Below, piece after piece: positions 1 through 8,123 of a stretch of 64,000 bases of DNA. Within the stretch, counting starts at the first letter, position 1; every line of letters begins with the position of its first letter. Source of the stretch: Kitasatospora viridis (lineage in GTDB: Bacteria > Actinomycetota > Actinomycetes > Streptomycetales > Streptomycetaceae); assembly GCF_007829815.1 (NCBI RefSeq), contig NZ_VIWT01000001.1, forward strand, positions 4,053,501 through 4,117,500. Reading direction: 5' to 3'. A program made the translations under genes and the position numbers. The notes under the pieces were generated by a model. The model made no database searches, was not told the DNA's origin, and saw nothing but the letters and a program-made list of their open reading frames with translations.

Positions 1-141
1 GTCCAGGTGGAAGGTGATGTGCACGGCGTACGGGTCGTGGCTGCCGTAGGACAGCCGGGCCGGGACGGGGACGCTGCGCTCGGGGGAGAGCACCAGCTTC
101 AGCTGCAGTTCCTGCTCCACCACGCTGTGCCGGGTGTCCAT
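1..141 (-). CDS. SsgA-like (SALP) sporulation/cell-division protein, partial
   Basis: Only the first 47 residues are present; the gene runs off the left edge. It begins MDTRHSVVEQELQLKLV and contains VPVPARLSYGSHDPYAVHITF, which matches the N-terminal pattern of SsgA-like proteins, a family specific to sporulating actinomycetes that positions septa or peptidoglycan enzymes. An AGAGGAA ribosome site precedes the ATG. Which SALP paralogue this is (for example SsgB or SsgG) cannot be decided from 47 residues. It is divergent from the RDD gene that follows. Confidence 0.8.
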   Translation of the reverse strand, partial: MDTRHSVVEQELQLKLVLSPERSVPVPARLSYGSHDPYAVHITFHLD

Positions 142-359
142 GGCGACGTTCCTCTCGCTCGCTCGGTGCGCGGCCACTGCGGCCGCTCCACCCGCTGAGA
201 GGGCGGGCCCGGCGGGCTCTTACACAACTTCCCGGACCGAATTCCGGAGAATCCGCAACTTCAGCCGAGTACTGGCCGAAAGGGCTACCCTTTGTGACTG
301 CCCGGCGACGTGGCGTGCGCCCCGCCGAGGCGCCAGAGGCTCCAGGAGAGTGGATCTGC

Positions 360-1577
360 ATGTCGGACCAGTGGTCGGATCAGATGTCGGACCGGACGTC
401 GAGGTTGCGGGCGGAGCGGTCGGAGCAGCCGACGGCCGCGCCCGGGTACTACCCGGACCCCTCGGTGCCGGGGTTCGTCCGCTACTGGAACGGCGGCGGC
501 TGGGTGCCCGGGACCAGTCGGCCGGCCCCCGCGGACGGTGAGGTGCTGGCCGCGCCCCGGTTCGCCGATCGGGTGGCGCCGCGGCCGGGCGGGCGGTACG
601 TGCCGCCGCCGGCGGTGCCGGTGCCGGTGGCGGCGGAGTCGGAGTCGGAGGAGACCGGGCCGGTCTTCCTGGACGAGACCGGGGCCGGTGCGGTGCTCAC
701 GCTGGGGCCGGACGCGGGCGGGGGCATGGGCGTGGGTGTGGGTGGGGACGTGGGGTCGCGGGTGGGCGGCTGGCACGCCGATCCGCAGGAGCAGCGCGGG
801 CTGCTGGAGACCGGTCGGGCGCCGCGGGTGGTCAGTTGGGGGGTCGCGGAGGGCGGCCAGGGGGCGCTCGTGGTGGAGTGCGCTACGGATGCGGTGGCGG
901 TGTCGGCTTCCGCGGCTCCGCTGGCTGCCACGGTGCCTTTGGCTTCCGCGGTTCCTGCGGTGGTGTCCGGTGGGTCGGTGCCTGGTGGGTCGGTGCCCGT
1001 GCCGCGGAAGTCGGCCGGGCCGACTTCTCGCGCAGCCGAGCCCGCCCTCACGGTGACTCGCACCACACGCGCCCCTGCGGCCGTCGCCCGCACCGGAGCC
1101 GCCCGTCCCGCCCTGGAGCCCGCGCGGTTCCGCCGACGCCTGCTCGCCCGGCTGCTCGACACCCTGCCGCTGCTCGCCGTCGGCGCCGCCGTCGGCGTGC
1201 CGCTCGCCGTGCGGACCACCGCCTACCTCCAGCAGAAGCTCGACCAGGCCCGGACGGTCAGTCAGCTGACCCGCCGTGAGGTGGACGTCTGGCTGATCGA
1301 CGGCACGGTGCTCGGCCGGGTCGCCCTGGTGCTCGGGGCGGTGCTGCTGGCCGGCGTGCTGCTGGAGGTGGTGCCGACCGCCCGGACCGGCCGCACCCTC
1401 GGCAAGCGGCTGCTCGGGCTGCGGGTGGTCAGGACCGGCACCGGGCAGGCCCCGGGCGCCGGCCGGGCCTGCGGCCGTTGGCTGGTCGCCCACCTGCTGC
1501 TGCTCACGGTGCTGGGCCTGGCCGGTGCCGCCGCCTGGCCGGACCGGCTGGCCCGGACCACGGTGGTGCGCGGCTGA
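360..1577 (+). CDS. DUF2510/RDD-domain membrane protein
   Basis: A protein of 405 aa if started at the ATG that follows an AGGAGAG ribosome site 9 bases upstream; an in-frame GTG lies further upstream at 294. Residues about 25-50 carry the DUF2510 pattern PGYYPDPSVPGFVRYWNGGGW, a short extracellular or cytoplasmic Trp-rich module common in actinobacteria. A long Ala/Pro/Val-rich linker follows. The C-terminal third is an RDD domain (FRRRLLARLLDTLPLL, then GRTLGKRLLGLRVV) with several membrane helices. RDD proteins are of mostly unknown function; some act in ion transport. A second RDD gene follows after 71 bases. Confidence 0.85.
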   Translation: MSDQWSDQMSDRTSRLRAERSEQPTAAPGYYPDPSVPGFVRYWNGGGWVPGTSRPAPADGEVLAAPRFADRVAPRPGGRYVPPPAVPVPVAAESESEETGPVFLDETGAGAVLTLGPDAGGGMGVGVGGDVGSRVGGWHADPQEQRGLLETGRAPRVVSWGVAEGGQGALVVECATDAVAVSASAAPLAATVPLASAVPAVVSGGSVPGGSVPVPRKSAGPTSRAAEPALTVTRTTRAPAAVARTGAARPALEPARFRRRLLARLLDTLPLLAVGAAVGVPLAVRTTAYLQQKLDQARTVSQLTRREVDVWLIDGTVLGRVALVLGAVLLAGVLLEVVPTARTGRTLGKRLLGLRVVRTGTGQAPGAGRACGRWLVAHLLLLTVLGLAGAAAWPDRLARTTVVRG

Positions 1578-1648
1578 TCCCGGGTCAGTTCGTCCGAAAC
1601 GGTCGAGAAATCCACAGAAGATACGATTTCTGGTGATCTACTGCTCGC

Positions 1649-2389
1649 ATGAGCAGCTATGACCCTTCGAGTGCCGACTCTGAAGGAGGCGGCAAGCCCT
1701 CCTTCGAGAAGCGGCCGCCCACCGGGGCCGACAACCCGTCAGCCCCCCAGCCGCCGCCCAACGGCGCGCCCTACGGTTCGCCGTACGGCGGTTCCCCGCA
1801 GGACCAGCCCCCGGCCTACGGCGGCAACCCCTACGGCGGCACGCCCTACGGCAGCAGCTCGGACCCGTACGGCGGCAATCCGTACGGCGGCGGCAACCCG
1901 TACGGCGGTGGAGACCCGTACGGCGGCGGCGCGCCGACCGGCTCCCCGGCCGGCGGTCCGATCACCGGCATGCCCCCGATCGGCACCTGGCCGAGCCGGA
2001 TCCTGGCCCGGGTGATCGACTACGTGATCATCCAGGTGATCGCCTTCGTCCTGGTGCTGCCGTTCACGGGCTTCGGCAACCGGGACGGCTGGACCGGCGG
2101 CGTCTGGCTCTTCTACCTGCTGTACCTGATCTACGAGGGCGTGATGCTCTCCCGGGACGGCCAGACCGTCGGCAAGAAGGTGATGAACGTCCGGGTCGCC
2201 ATGCTGGCCGACGGCTCCAGCCCGCAGAACGGCGCCGCCTGGACCCGGGCCGCCGTCTACACCCTGCCCGCCGTGCTCTGCTGCGGCCTGTGGTGGCTGG
2301 TCAACGGCCTGTTCGGCGTCTTCGACAAGCCCTACCGCCAGTGCATCCACGACAAGGCGGCGAAGACCGTGGTCGTCTCCACCAACTGA
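1649..2389 (+). CDS. RDD-family membrane protein with PYGG repeats
   Basis: 246 aa. The N-terminal half (residues 41-96) is a disordered Pro/Tyr/Gly repeat region built from PYGG(G/N) units. From about residue 110 an RDD domain follows: SRILARVIDYVIIQVIAFVL, a second helix near YLLYLIYEGV, the GQTVGKKVMNVRV motif and a last helix near the C-terminus. No clear ribosome site precedes the ATG, so it may be leaderless. It is probably related in function to the preceding RDD gene. Such repeat tails are seen in actinobacterial membrane proteins, but the role here is unknown. Confidence 0.85.
   Translation: MSSYDPSSADSEGGGKPSFEKRPPTGADNPSAPQPPPNGAPYGSPYGGSPQDQPPAYGGNPYGGTPYGSSSDPYGGNPYGGGNPYGGGDPYGGGAPTGSPAGGPITGMPPIGTWPSRILARVIDYVIIQVIAFVLVLPFTGFGNRDGWTGGVWLFYLLYLIYEGVMLSRDGQTVGKKVMNVRVAMLADGSSPQNGAAWTRAAVYTLPAVLCCGLWWLVNGLFGVFDKPYRQCIHDKAAKTVVVSTN
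1769..1936 (+). repeat. PYGG-encoding repeat tract
   Basis: In-gene imperfect repeat of about 12-15 bases (cores such as CCGTACGGCGGC) encoding Pro-Tyr-Gly-Gly units in the second RDD protein. It looks like a protein low-complexity region rather than a mobile repeat. Confidence 0.8.
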
Positions 2390-2433
2390 CGCACCGCTGC
2401 GCCACGCGGGCCGGGCCGGCGGGACCACTCCGC

Positions 2434-2439
2434 TAGCGT
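2434..2439 (+). promoter_or_regulatory. Putative -10 (TAGCGT) of nfi
   Basis: TAGCGT lies 40 bases before the chosen nfi start. The same hexamer precedes three other genes of the window (at 21852, 32559 and 53567). It overlaps an alternative upstream GTG at 2438, which argues against that start. Confidence 0.5.
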
Positions 2440-2479
2440 GGCCCGCGTCGACGTGCCGTCAGCAACCCGGGGGAACACC

Positions 2480-3175
2480 GTGATCACGCCCATCGACCTG
2501 GCCGCCTGGCCCGGCACCGAGGCCGCCGCGCTGGCCGAGCAGCAGCGGCTGCGCCCGCTGGTCGACCCGCACGGCCCGGCCCCCGCGCGCGGGGCCCTCG
2601 TCGCCGGGGTGGACGTGGCCTACGACGACGAGCGCGACCTGGTCGCCGCCGCGGCCGTGCTGCTCGACCTCGACACCCTGGAGGTGGTCGAGCAGGCCAC
2701 CGCCGTCGGCCGGGTCGCCTTCCCCTACCTGCCCGGCCTGCTGGCCTTCCGCGAACTGCCCGCCGTGGTGGACGCGCTGGCCCGGCTCACCCGCCGCCCC
2801 GACCTGGTGGTCTGCGACGGCTACGGCCTGGCCCACCCGCGCCGCCTCGGCCTGGCCAGCCACCTCGGCGTGCTCACCGGCCTGGCCACCCTCGGCGTGG
2901 CCAAGACCGCCTTCACCTTCACCAGCACCGACCCCGCCCCCGAACGCGGCGCCTGGACCCCGCTGGTCGACCCGGCCGACGGCACCGAGGTCGGCCGGGC
3001 GCTGCGCACCCGCACGGGGGTGAAGCCGGTGTTCGTGTCGGTCGGCCACCGGATCGGGTTGTCCGAGGCGGTCGACTGCGTGCTCGCCCTCACCCCCGCC
3101 TACCGCCTGCCCGAGACCACCCGCCGGGCCGACTCGCTGTGCCGTCGCGCCCTCGCCGAGGCCGCCGCGCCGTGA
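2480..3175 (+). CDS. nfi: Endonuclease V (deoxyinosine 3' endonuclease)
   Basis: 231 aa from a GTG preceded by GGGGGA. Endonuclease V nicks DNA (or RNA) one base 3' to deaminated adenine (inosine) and so starts repair. The family motifs are intact: GVDVAYDD with Asp45, FPYLPGLLAFRE with Glu92, and CDGYGLAHPRRLGLASHLGV with Asp113, which together make the metal-binding active site. Length is normal for bacterial Nfi. The GTG at 2438 would add 14 residues but overlaps the likely -10. The gene stands alone; a four-copy 12-bp repeat follows its stop. Confidence 0.95.
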   Translation: MITPIDLAAWPGTEAAALAEQQRLRPLVDPHGPAPARGALVAGVDVAYDDERDLVAAAAVLLDLDTLEVVEQATAVGRVAFPYLPGLLAFRELPAVVDALARLTRRPDLVVCDGYGLAHPRRLGLASHLGVLTGLATLGVAKTAFTFTSTDPAPERGAWTPLVDPADGTEVGRALRTRTGVKPVFVSVGHRIGLSEAVDCVLALTPAYRLPETTRRADSLCRRALAEAAAP

Positions 3176-3190
3176 CGGTCGCCGTGACGG

Positions 3191-3238
3191 GAGTGGTGAC
3201 TGGAGTGGTGACTGGAGTGGTGACTGGAGTGGTGACTG
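3191..3238 (+). repeat. Four perfect 12-bp tandem repeats (GAGTGGTGACTG)
   Basis: Four exact head-to-tail copies of GAGTGGTGACTG start 15 bases after the nfi stop. The unit length and lack of spacers exclude CRISPR. It may act as a variable-number repeat; no other role is visible. Confidence 0.95.
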
Positions 3239-3345
3239 GTAGTGCGAGTGGTGGACACGGGGGGTTGGCGTTGCGTTGAATACTTGGCAGTCTTGGACGG
3301 CCGATCGGCACACCGGAAGCACGCGGACTGGGGGAGGCGCGAACC

Positions 3346-3960
3346 GTGACCGACAAGGGGAGCGGCGGATCCGGCTACCAGATCGAGGTGGACAGCCTGC
3401 GCGCGTTCGCCGGCCAGGTCCGCGGTCTGCTGACGGAGTTCCAGGCCTCGGCCGACGGGAAGACCGCGCACGCGAAGTCGGGCGTGGGCCGGACCTCCTT
3501 CGGCGAGTTCACCGAGGCGACGGCGCTGCACGACCAGTACGACGTGATGCGCGACGGGCTGCGGGACGCCCTGATCGCCCTGCACCAACTGATCGACGAC
3601 GCCCAGCAGAAGGCCGACCTCACCGCCACCAACTACGACGAGCAGGAACGGGAGACCACCCGGAGCCTGAAGGTCACCTCCGACGGATGGTCCGTCGGCG
3701 CCCCGGCCACCGTCGTGTACGCCGCCGCGGGCGCGGGCGGCGTGGTCACGGGTGCGGCGGCCGGACGCTCCGCCGCCGCCCAGGGCGCGCCGGTTGACGG
3801 GGCGTCGGACGCTGCGGTCGTCCCGCCGGGGCCGGAGGGTGCGGTGGTTCCGGGGGCTCCGGTGGTTCCGGGCGACGGGGGCAAGGGGAAGTCCAAGCGC
3901 GAGAAGCCGGGACAGACCGGCTCCACCGCGCCCGACGGGACGGAGCTTCCGTCGTGGTGA
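3346..3960 (+). CDS. EspC/WXG-like type VII secretion-associated protein
   Basis: 204 aa, GTG start with GGGGGAGG upstream. Residues about 10-105 are predicted helical and begin YQIEVDSLRAFAGQVRGLL, a pattern like the EspC-type (PF10824) or WXG100-type secreted proteins of ESX systems. The rest is a Gly/Ala/Pro-rich tail ending in Lys-rich sequence. It sits 16 bases before a second WXG-like gene and upstream of a mycosin protease, so a role as substrate or accessory factor of type VII secretion is likely. No exact family assignment is possible by eye. Confidence 0.65.
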   Translation: MTDKGSGGSGYQIEVDSLRAFAGQVRGLLTEFQASADGKTAHAKSGVGRTSFGEFTEATALHDQYDVMRDGLRDALIALHQLIDDAQQKADLTATNYDEQERETTRSLKVTSDGWSVGAPATVVYAAAGAGGVVTGAAAGRSAAAQGAPVDGASDAAVVPPGPEGAVVPGAPVVPGDGGKGKSKREKPGQTGSTAPDGTELPSW

Positions 3961-3976
3961 CCGGCGAGGAGAAGGC

Positions 3977-5470
3977 GTGAGCGCCCCAGAGACGGACTTC
4001 AGCAAGTACAGCCACGCCCAACTGCGTCAGATGGTCGAAGGGCTCAACTCGGGTGACGTGATGTCGGCCAGCGACCCCTGGCGGCGCGCGGCGAGCACCC
4101 TGAAGCAGATCCGCACCGCCCTGAACACCGCCTCGGGCGACGCCACGCAGAAGTGGGAGGGCGCCAGCAGCGACGCCTTCTACGGGGCGATGACCAAGCT
4201 GGCGACCAACGTCAACAACATCTCCGCCTACGCCAACGACGCCGCGAACACGCTGCAGATGATGTCCGAGGCGATCGACCAGGCGAAGCACGACATGCCC
4301 GAGGAACCCGGTCTGCTCGACCAGCTGGGCAACGCGATCTCGGACACTTTCCAGAACGCGATCGGGCAGCAGGACGACAGCACCCAGATCCCGATCGCCG
4401 ACCAGCGGAAGAACCAAGCGGTCGCGGTGATGCAGACATTGGCGAACAAGTACCGGGTGGCGACGCCGGTGTTGAAGCCGCCGAACGTTCCGTCACTGGA
4501 GGACCCGAAGGTTCCACCACCGGACCCCAACGCGGCAGCAGCACTCAGTGCGTTCGTGACAGGAGCCGGTGTCGGCGCCGTCGGCGGGTACTCCACGGCT
4601 CCAACAACCACTCGTGCGACCACACATGCGGCGACGACCACGGCTCCGCCCGCGCCTTCCCCCCGCAAGTCCGACCAGTCGGCACCGGCCGACTCGGGAA
4701 TCGCCGGTGGTGTGCCGAACGCTCCCACGAGGGCGCCGAAGTCGGTGGCGGTCGGTGCCGACGCTCCGTCAGTCGCCCCCGCTGCCACATCGGTAGCCGC
4801 ACCGACCCAGCCCGCCGGGCCCGTCATCGGGACCGGCATCGATCACACGGCGCTCAGTGTTCGCCCGTCGCTGGCTGGGACGGGCGCTTCGCCGATCGGT
4901 GGCACCGGAAGCCCCAGCGCCGGGCTGCCGTTCGGCCCCGGAGCCGTGGCCGGCCGCACCTCCACCGGCGGTGGCGGCTTCGACGCGCCCTGGCCCAAGG
5001 CCCAGCCCGGAACGGGGACGCCGATTCGCGGCGGAGCGGGGGCGGCGCCGGGCGAGGAAGGCGGTGGACCCGTGTCCGGGCGCGCCGGTGGCAACGCGGC
5101 TGCCGAGGCGTCAGGCGCTGGGCGCGGCTTGGCCGGCAGCTCCGGTGAGCGGGTTGGTGGCGGTGTCCGCGCCAACACGCCGCGGCGCACGGCCGGGGCG
5201 ATCGGCGAGGAGGAGGCGCCGTCCGCCTCGCCGCGTGTCGGCCCGGGCAAGGAGGCCTTCACCGAGGGCGGGTCCGGCCTCGGTGCGCGCACCCGGGCGG
5301 CCGACTCCACGGCGGCGGAGGAGCAGGAAGCGGGCATGGGGCTGGTGCCCGGCGGATCGCAGTCGCCGGAGCGGAAGAAGAAGCGCAAGGGCCAGCGCGC
5401 CGACTACTTGGTCGAGGACGAGGAGACCTGGGCGTCGGACCAGGACGCCAATCCCGACGTGGTGGAATGA
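3977..5470 (+). CDS. WXG100-like protein with long Pro/Gly/Ala tail (type VII substrate candidate)
   Basis: 497 aa from a GTG preceded by GAGGAGAAGG. Residues about 30-110 form a helix-turn-helix hairpin with the WXG signature Trp60-Glu61-Gly62 (KWEGASSDAF). A second helical part runs to about residue 160. From about 180 to the end the protein is low-complexity Pro/Ala/Gly/Ser, with a Lys-rich stretch (KKKRKG) and an acidic C-terminus. This is much longer than a classic 100-aa WXG protein and resembles large actinobacterial ESX substrates or wall-spanning components. It lies 33 bases before the mycosin gene, probably in one operon. Confidence 0.7.
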   Translation: MSAPETDFSKYSHAQLRQMVEGLNSGDVMSASDPWRRAASTLKQIRTALNTASGDATQKWEGASSDAFYGAMTKLATNVNNISAYANDAANTLQMMSEAIDQAKHDMPEEPGLLDQLGNAISDTFQNAIGQQDDSTQIPIADQRKNQAVAVMQTLANKYRVATPVLKPPNVPSLEDPKVPPPDPNAAAALSAFVTGAGVGAVGGYSTAPTTTRATTHAATTTAPPAPSPRKSDQSAPADSGIAGGVPNAPTRAPKSVAVGADAPSVAPAATSVAAPTQPAGPVIGTGIDHTALSVRPSLAGTGASPIGGTGSPSAGLPFGPGAVAGRTSTGGGGFDAPWPKAQPGTGTPIRGGAGAAPGEEGGGPVSGRAGGNAAAEASGAGRGLAGSSGERVGGGVRANTPRRTAGAIGEEEAPSASPRVGPGKEAFTEGGSGLGARTRAADSTAAEEQEAGMGLVPGGSQSPERKKKRKGQRADYLVEDEETWASDQDANPDVVE

Positions 5471-5503
5471 GGCCCCGGTGACGAGAAGTGGGGAGTAGCG
5501 GTC

Positions 5504-6676
5504 ATGACCAGCAGGCGGCCGGTACGGGGCGTGGCCGCCCTGGCAGCGGGGGCCTTGGTGTGGGGCCTGTCGGCCGCTCCGGCCTCGGCCGACACCATTC
5601 GGGACCAGCAGTGGGCGTTGCAGGCGTACAACGCGCCGACCAAGGTGTGGCCGATCAGCCAGGGGGATGGGGTCACGATTGCGGTGATCGACACCGGGGT
5701 CGAGGGGGACCACCAGGACCTGACGGGTCAGGTGCTGCCGGGGGCCGATTTCTCGGGTGAGCAGAGCAACGGTCAGATCGACACTGATGGTCACGGGACG
5801 GCTATGGCGAGCTTGATTGCCGGCCACGGCCACGGTGATCAAGCGGGTGTGATGGGCCTCGCTCCCAAGGCGAAGATCCTTCCGGTGCGGGTTGCACTTC
5901 GCGATCCCGACAACTTCTCCGCAGGTCCTGATCTGAAGTTCTCCGACGCATTGCGGTACGCGGTCGACCACGGGGCGAAGGTGGTCAACATGTCCTTCGG
6001 TGGTGCCATGCGGACCGATCGTGACGCGCGGGCTGCTGTCCAGTACGCGCTTTCCCGGGACGTGGTGCTGGTCGCGAGCACCGGAAACCTCGGGACCGAC
6101 TACATCGACTACCCCGCTGCCTTTCCCGGCATCGTCGCCGTCGGTGCGATCGACCGCATGGGCAACCTCTGGCCCAAGTCCGACACCGGCCCGGAGACCA
6201 CCCTCGTCGCGCCAGGTGTGGACATCCGCGACGCCGGCAGCAAGACCACCTCCGACTACGGCTATGCCGACGGCACCTCCGACGCCACCGCCTACGTCTC
6301 CGCCATCGCCGCCCTGGTCCGCTCCAAGTACCCCAACCTGACGGCCGGTCAGGTGATCCGCCGCATGATCACGAGTGCCGCGGCGCCCCCCGACGGCAGC
6401 ACGGTGCCCAACGCCCGCTACGGCTACGGCATCGCCTCCCCGTCCAAGTCGCTGGCCGACAACCCCGCCGTGGACAACGGGCCCAAGGACAATCCGCTGC
6501 TGACCCGGGTCGAGTCGCAGGGCGCCCCGGACACCAGCGTGGCCGTGCCGGTGCCGGCGGCGGCGAGCAGTGGCAAGGACAGCGGCTTGACGTTGTGGCT
6601 CTACGTGGCCGCCGGTGTGGTCGTCCTGCTGATCGCGGCCGGGGTGACCTTCCTGGTCCGTCGAGCAGCCTCATGA
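5504..6676 (+). CDS. mycP: Mycosin: membrane-anchored subtilisin-like protease of type VII secretion
   Basis: 390 aa. It has an N-terminal signal peptide ending ASA-D near residue 29, then an S8 peptidase domain with the catalytic triad Asp63 (VIDTG), His97 (DGHGTA) and Ser258 (DGTSDA), and oxyanion Asn194. A single C-terminal membrane helix (about 360-385) ends in basic residues. Mycosins cap the periplasmic face of ESX secretion channels and process substrates. The canonical GTSMA around the serine is altered to GTSDA, as in many mycosins. No eccB/C/D/E gene is in the window, so the core channel must be encoded elsewhere. Confidence 0.92.
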   Translation: MTSRRPVRGVAALAAGALVWGLSAAPASADTIRDQQWALQAYNAPTKVWPISQGDGVTIAVIDTGVEGDHQDLTGQVLPGADFSGEQSNGQIDTDGHGTAMASLIAGHGHGDQAGVMGLAPKAKILPVRVALRDPDNFSAGPDLKFSDALRYAVDHGAKVVNMSFGGAMRTDRDARAAVQYALSRDVVLVASTGNLGTDYIDYPAAFPGIVAVGAIDRMGNLWPKSDTGPETTLVAPGVDIRDAGSKTTSDYGYADGTSDATAYVSAIAALVRSKYPNLTAGQVIRRMITSAAAPPDGSTVPNARYGYGIASPSKSLADNPAVDNGPKDNPLLTRVESQGAPDTSVAVPVPAAASSGKDSGLTLWLYVAAGVVVLLIAAGVTFLVRRAAS

Positions 6677-7128
6677 CCACCCTCGCCCCCGACTGCCACA
6701 GCTGTGCCCGTACCGCCGAGTTGGACGCCCTGCCGTCCCGGGAGCGGGTGGCGGTGGACGCGCACTGGCGGGTGGCGCACGCGTTCGGTGCGGGGGTGCT
6801 GGGGTGGCTGGTGCTGCTGCCGCGCCGGCACGTGGTGAGCGTGGCCGAGTTGACCGACGAGGAGGCGGCGGGCCTGGGGGTGTGGCAGGTGCGGTTGTCG
6901 CGGGCGCTGGTGGCCGAGACGGGCTGCGCGAAGGTGTACGTGGCGCAGTTCGCCGAGGCGCCGGGCTTCGGCCACGTGCACTTCCATCTGATCCCCAGGG
7001 CGGTGGAGTTGGCGCCCGAGCACCGTGGTCCGCGGGTCTTCGGGTTGCTCGGCGACGGTGCCGGGGTGCCGTCGGAGCCGGAGCGTGACGCTTTCGCCGA
7101 CCGCCTGCGGGCCCGGCTGGGCGGCTGA
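6673..7128 (+). CDS. HIT-family nucleotide hydrolase/transferase
   Basis: 151 aa. The histidine triad HVHFH is at residues 101-105, followed by LIPR, so the nucleoside-monophosphate transferase or hydrolase chemistry of the HIT fold is expected; the substrate is unknown. Its ATG overlaps the mycP stop (ATGA), indicating translational coupling, though a functional link to secretion is not obvious. A Cys-x-x-Cys pair near the N-terminus (CHSC) could bind zinc, as in some HIT proteins. An 18-bp inverted repeat follows the stop. Confidence 0.88.
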   Translation: MTTLAPDCHSCARTAELDALPSRERVAVDAHWRVAHAFGAGVLGWLVLLPRRHVVSVAELTDEEAAGLGVWQVRLSRALVAETGCAKVYVAQFAEAPGFGHVHFHLIPRAVELAPEHRGPRVFGLLGDGAGVPSEPERDAFADRLRARLGG

Positions 7129-7133
7129 CCGTC

Positions 7134-7188
7134 AGTGCTCGTCCGACCGGTCGATCGGGGGCTCCTGACAACCGGTCGGACGAGCACT
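7134..7188. promoter_or_regulatory. Perfect 18-bp inverted repeat (operator/terminator) before VOC-HxlR
   Basis: AGTGCTCGTCCGACCGGT (7134-7151) and its exact complement (7171-7188) are separated by 19 bases. A TAGGGT -10 (7188-7193) begins at the last base of the right arm, and the ATG of the VOC gene follows 7 bases after it, so the right arm fills the promoter spacer. That favours an operator, probably for the HxlR protein encoded two genes on. It could also end the HIT transcript as a hairpin. Confidence 0.75.
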
Positions 7189-7200
7189 AGGGTCGTGATC

Positions 7201-7611
7201 ATGTCTGAAGCCACGTCACCCGCGTCACCCGCGCCAGCCGCGTCGTTCACCGGCCTGCACCACGTCCAGCTGTCGATCCCGCCGGGGGCGGAGCCGCTCT
7301 GCCGGGAGTTCTGGGGCGGGGTGCTCGGGATGACCGAGGTGGCGAAGCCGCCGGTGCTGGCGGCGCGTGGCGGCTGCTGGTTCCGGGGCGGCGGCCTGGA
7401 GGTGCACCTGGGGGTGGAGCAGGACTTCGCGGCGGCCCGCAGGGCGCACCCGGGGATCCTGGTGGCGGGGCTGCGGGCGCTCGGCGAGCGGCTGGAGGCG
7501 CACGGCCACGAGGTGGTGTGGGACGGCGACTTCCCCGGCTACGACCGCTTCCACACCCAGGACAAGCTGGGCAACCGGCTGGAGTTCCTCGAACCGAACG
7601 GGACCCGGTGA
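7201..7611 (+). CDS. VOC-superfamily protein (glyoxalase/bleomycin-resistance-like)
   Basis: 136 aa, probably leaderless from the TAGGGT promoter. It begins with GLHHVQLSIPPGAEPLCREFW and ends with DPxD-like metal-site context (YDRFHTQDKLGNRLEFLEPNG), typical of the vicinal-oxygen-chelate fold. Metal ligand candidates are the His of HHVQ, a His in the middle strand and the Glu of RLEFLE. VOC proteins serve as dioxygenases, glyoxalases, thiol transferases or drug-binding proteins; the substrate here is unknown. The HxlR regulator follows after 4 bases, suggesting substrate-responsive control. Confidence 0.88.
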   Translation: MSEATSPASPAPAASFTGLHHVQLSIPPGAEPLCREFWGGVLGMTEVAKPPVLAARGGCWFRGGGLEVHLGVEQDFAAARRAHPGILVAGLRALGERLEAHGHEVVWDGDFPGYDRFHTQDKLGNRLEFLEPNGTR

Positions 7612-7615
7612 GCAC

Positions 7616-8020
7616 GTGAGCACCTTCGCGCCCGCGCCGCCGGAGCCGCTGCCGGCGGACCTGTTCGACCCGGCCATGCTGCCGAACCCGGTGCCGATCC
7701 GGCTGGGCGACAAGTGGGCCTGGTTCGTGCTGCGCTGCCTGGAGCCGGGGCCGCGCCGGTTCTCCGAACTGCGGGTTCCGCTGCACTGGGTCACGCCCAA
7801 GGTGCTGACCGCCACCCTGCGGTCACTGGAGCGGGACGGGCTGCTGACCCGGACCGTGTTCGAGGAGAACCCGCCCCGCGTGCTGTACGAGCTGACGCCG
7901 CTGGGCCGCTCGATGTTCGGCCCGATGGACGCGGTCTGCGCCTGGGCCGCCGAGAACCTGGAGCCGCTGCTGGCGGCCCGGGCGGCCCGGGCGGAGGAGA
8001 TCGGGCCGGAGTCGGTCTGA
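7616..8020 (+). CDS. HxlR-family winged-helix regulator
   Basis: 134 aa from a GTG 5 bases after the VOC stop. It carries the HxlR-type winged helix: RLGDKWAWFVLRCLEPGPRRFSELR, then VLTATLRSLERDGLLTRTVFEENPPRVLYELTPLGRSM. HxlR proteins are dimeric regulators, often sensing aldehydes, quinones or disulfide stress. Coupling with the VOC gene and the 18-bp inverted repeat at its promoter suggest autoregulation of a detoxification pair. The helix-recognition residues look intact. Confidence 0.88.
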   Translation: MSTFAPAPPEPLPADLFDPAMLPNPVPIRLGDKWAWFVLRCLEPGPRRFSELRVPLHWVTPKVLTATLRSLERDGLLTRTVFEENPPRVLYELTPLGRSMFGPMDAVCAWAAENLEPLLAARAARAEEIGPESV

Positions 8021-8123
8021 GAGGAGAACCCCCGTTGCCCCCGTGACCTGCTGTGGTGCAACTGTGCTGCGAGAGCAGTGCAAGTGTGGTTCAAGTGCGG
8101 TGCGGTGCAACGAGCCCCGGCGG

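Noticed and set aside
3191..3238. Possible CRISPR array
   Set aside because: The unit is 12 bp, copies are contiguous without spacers, and no cas genes are present.
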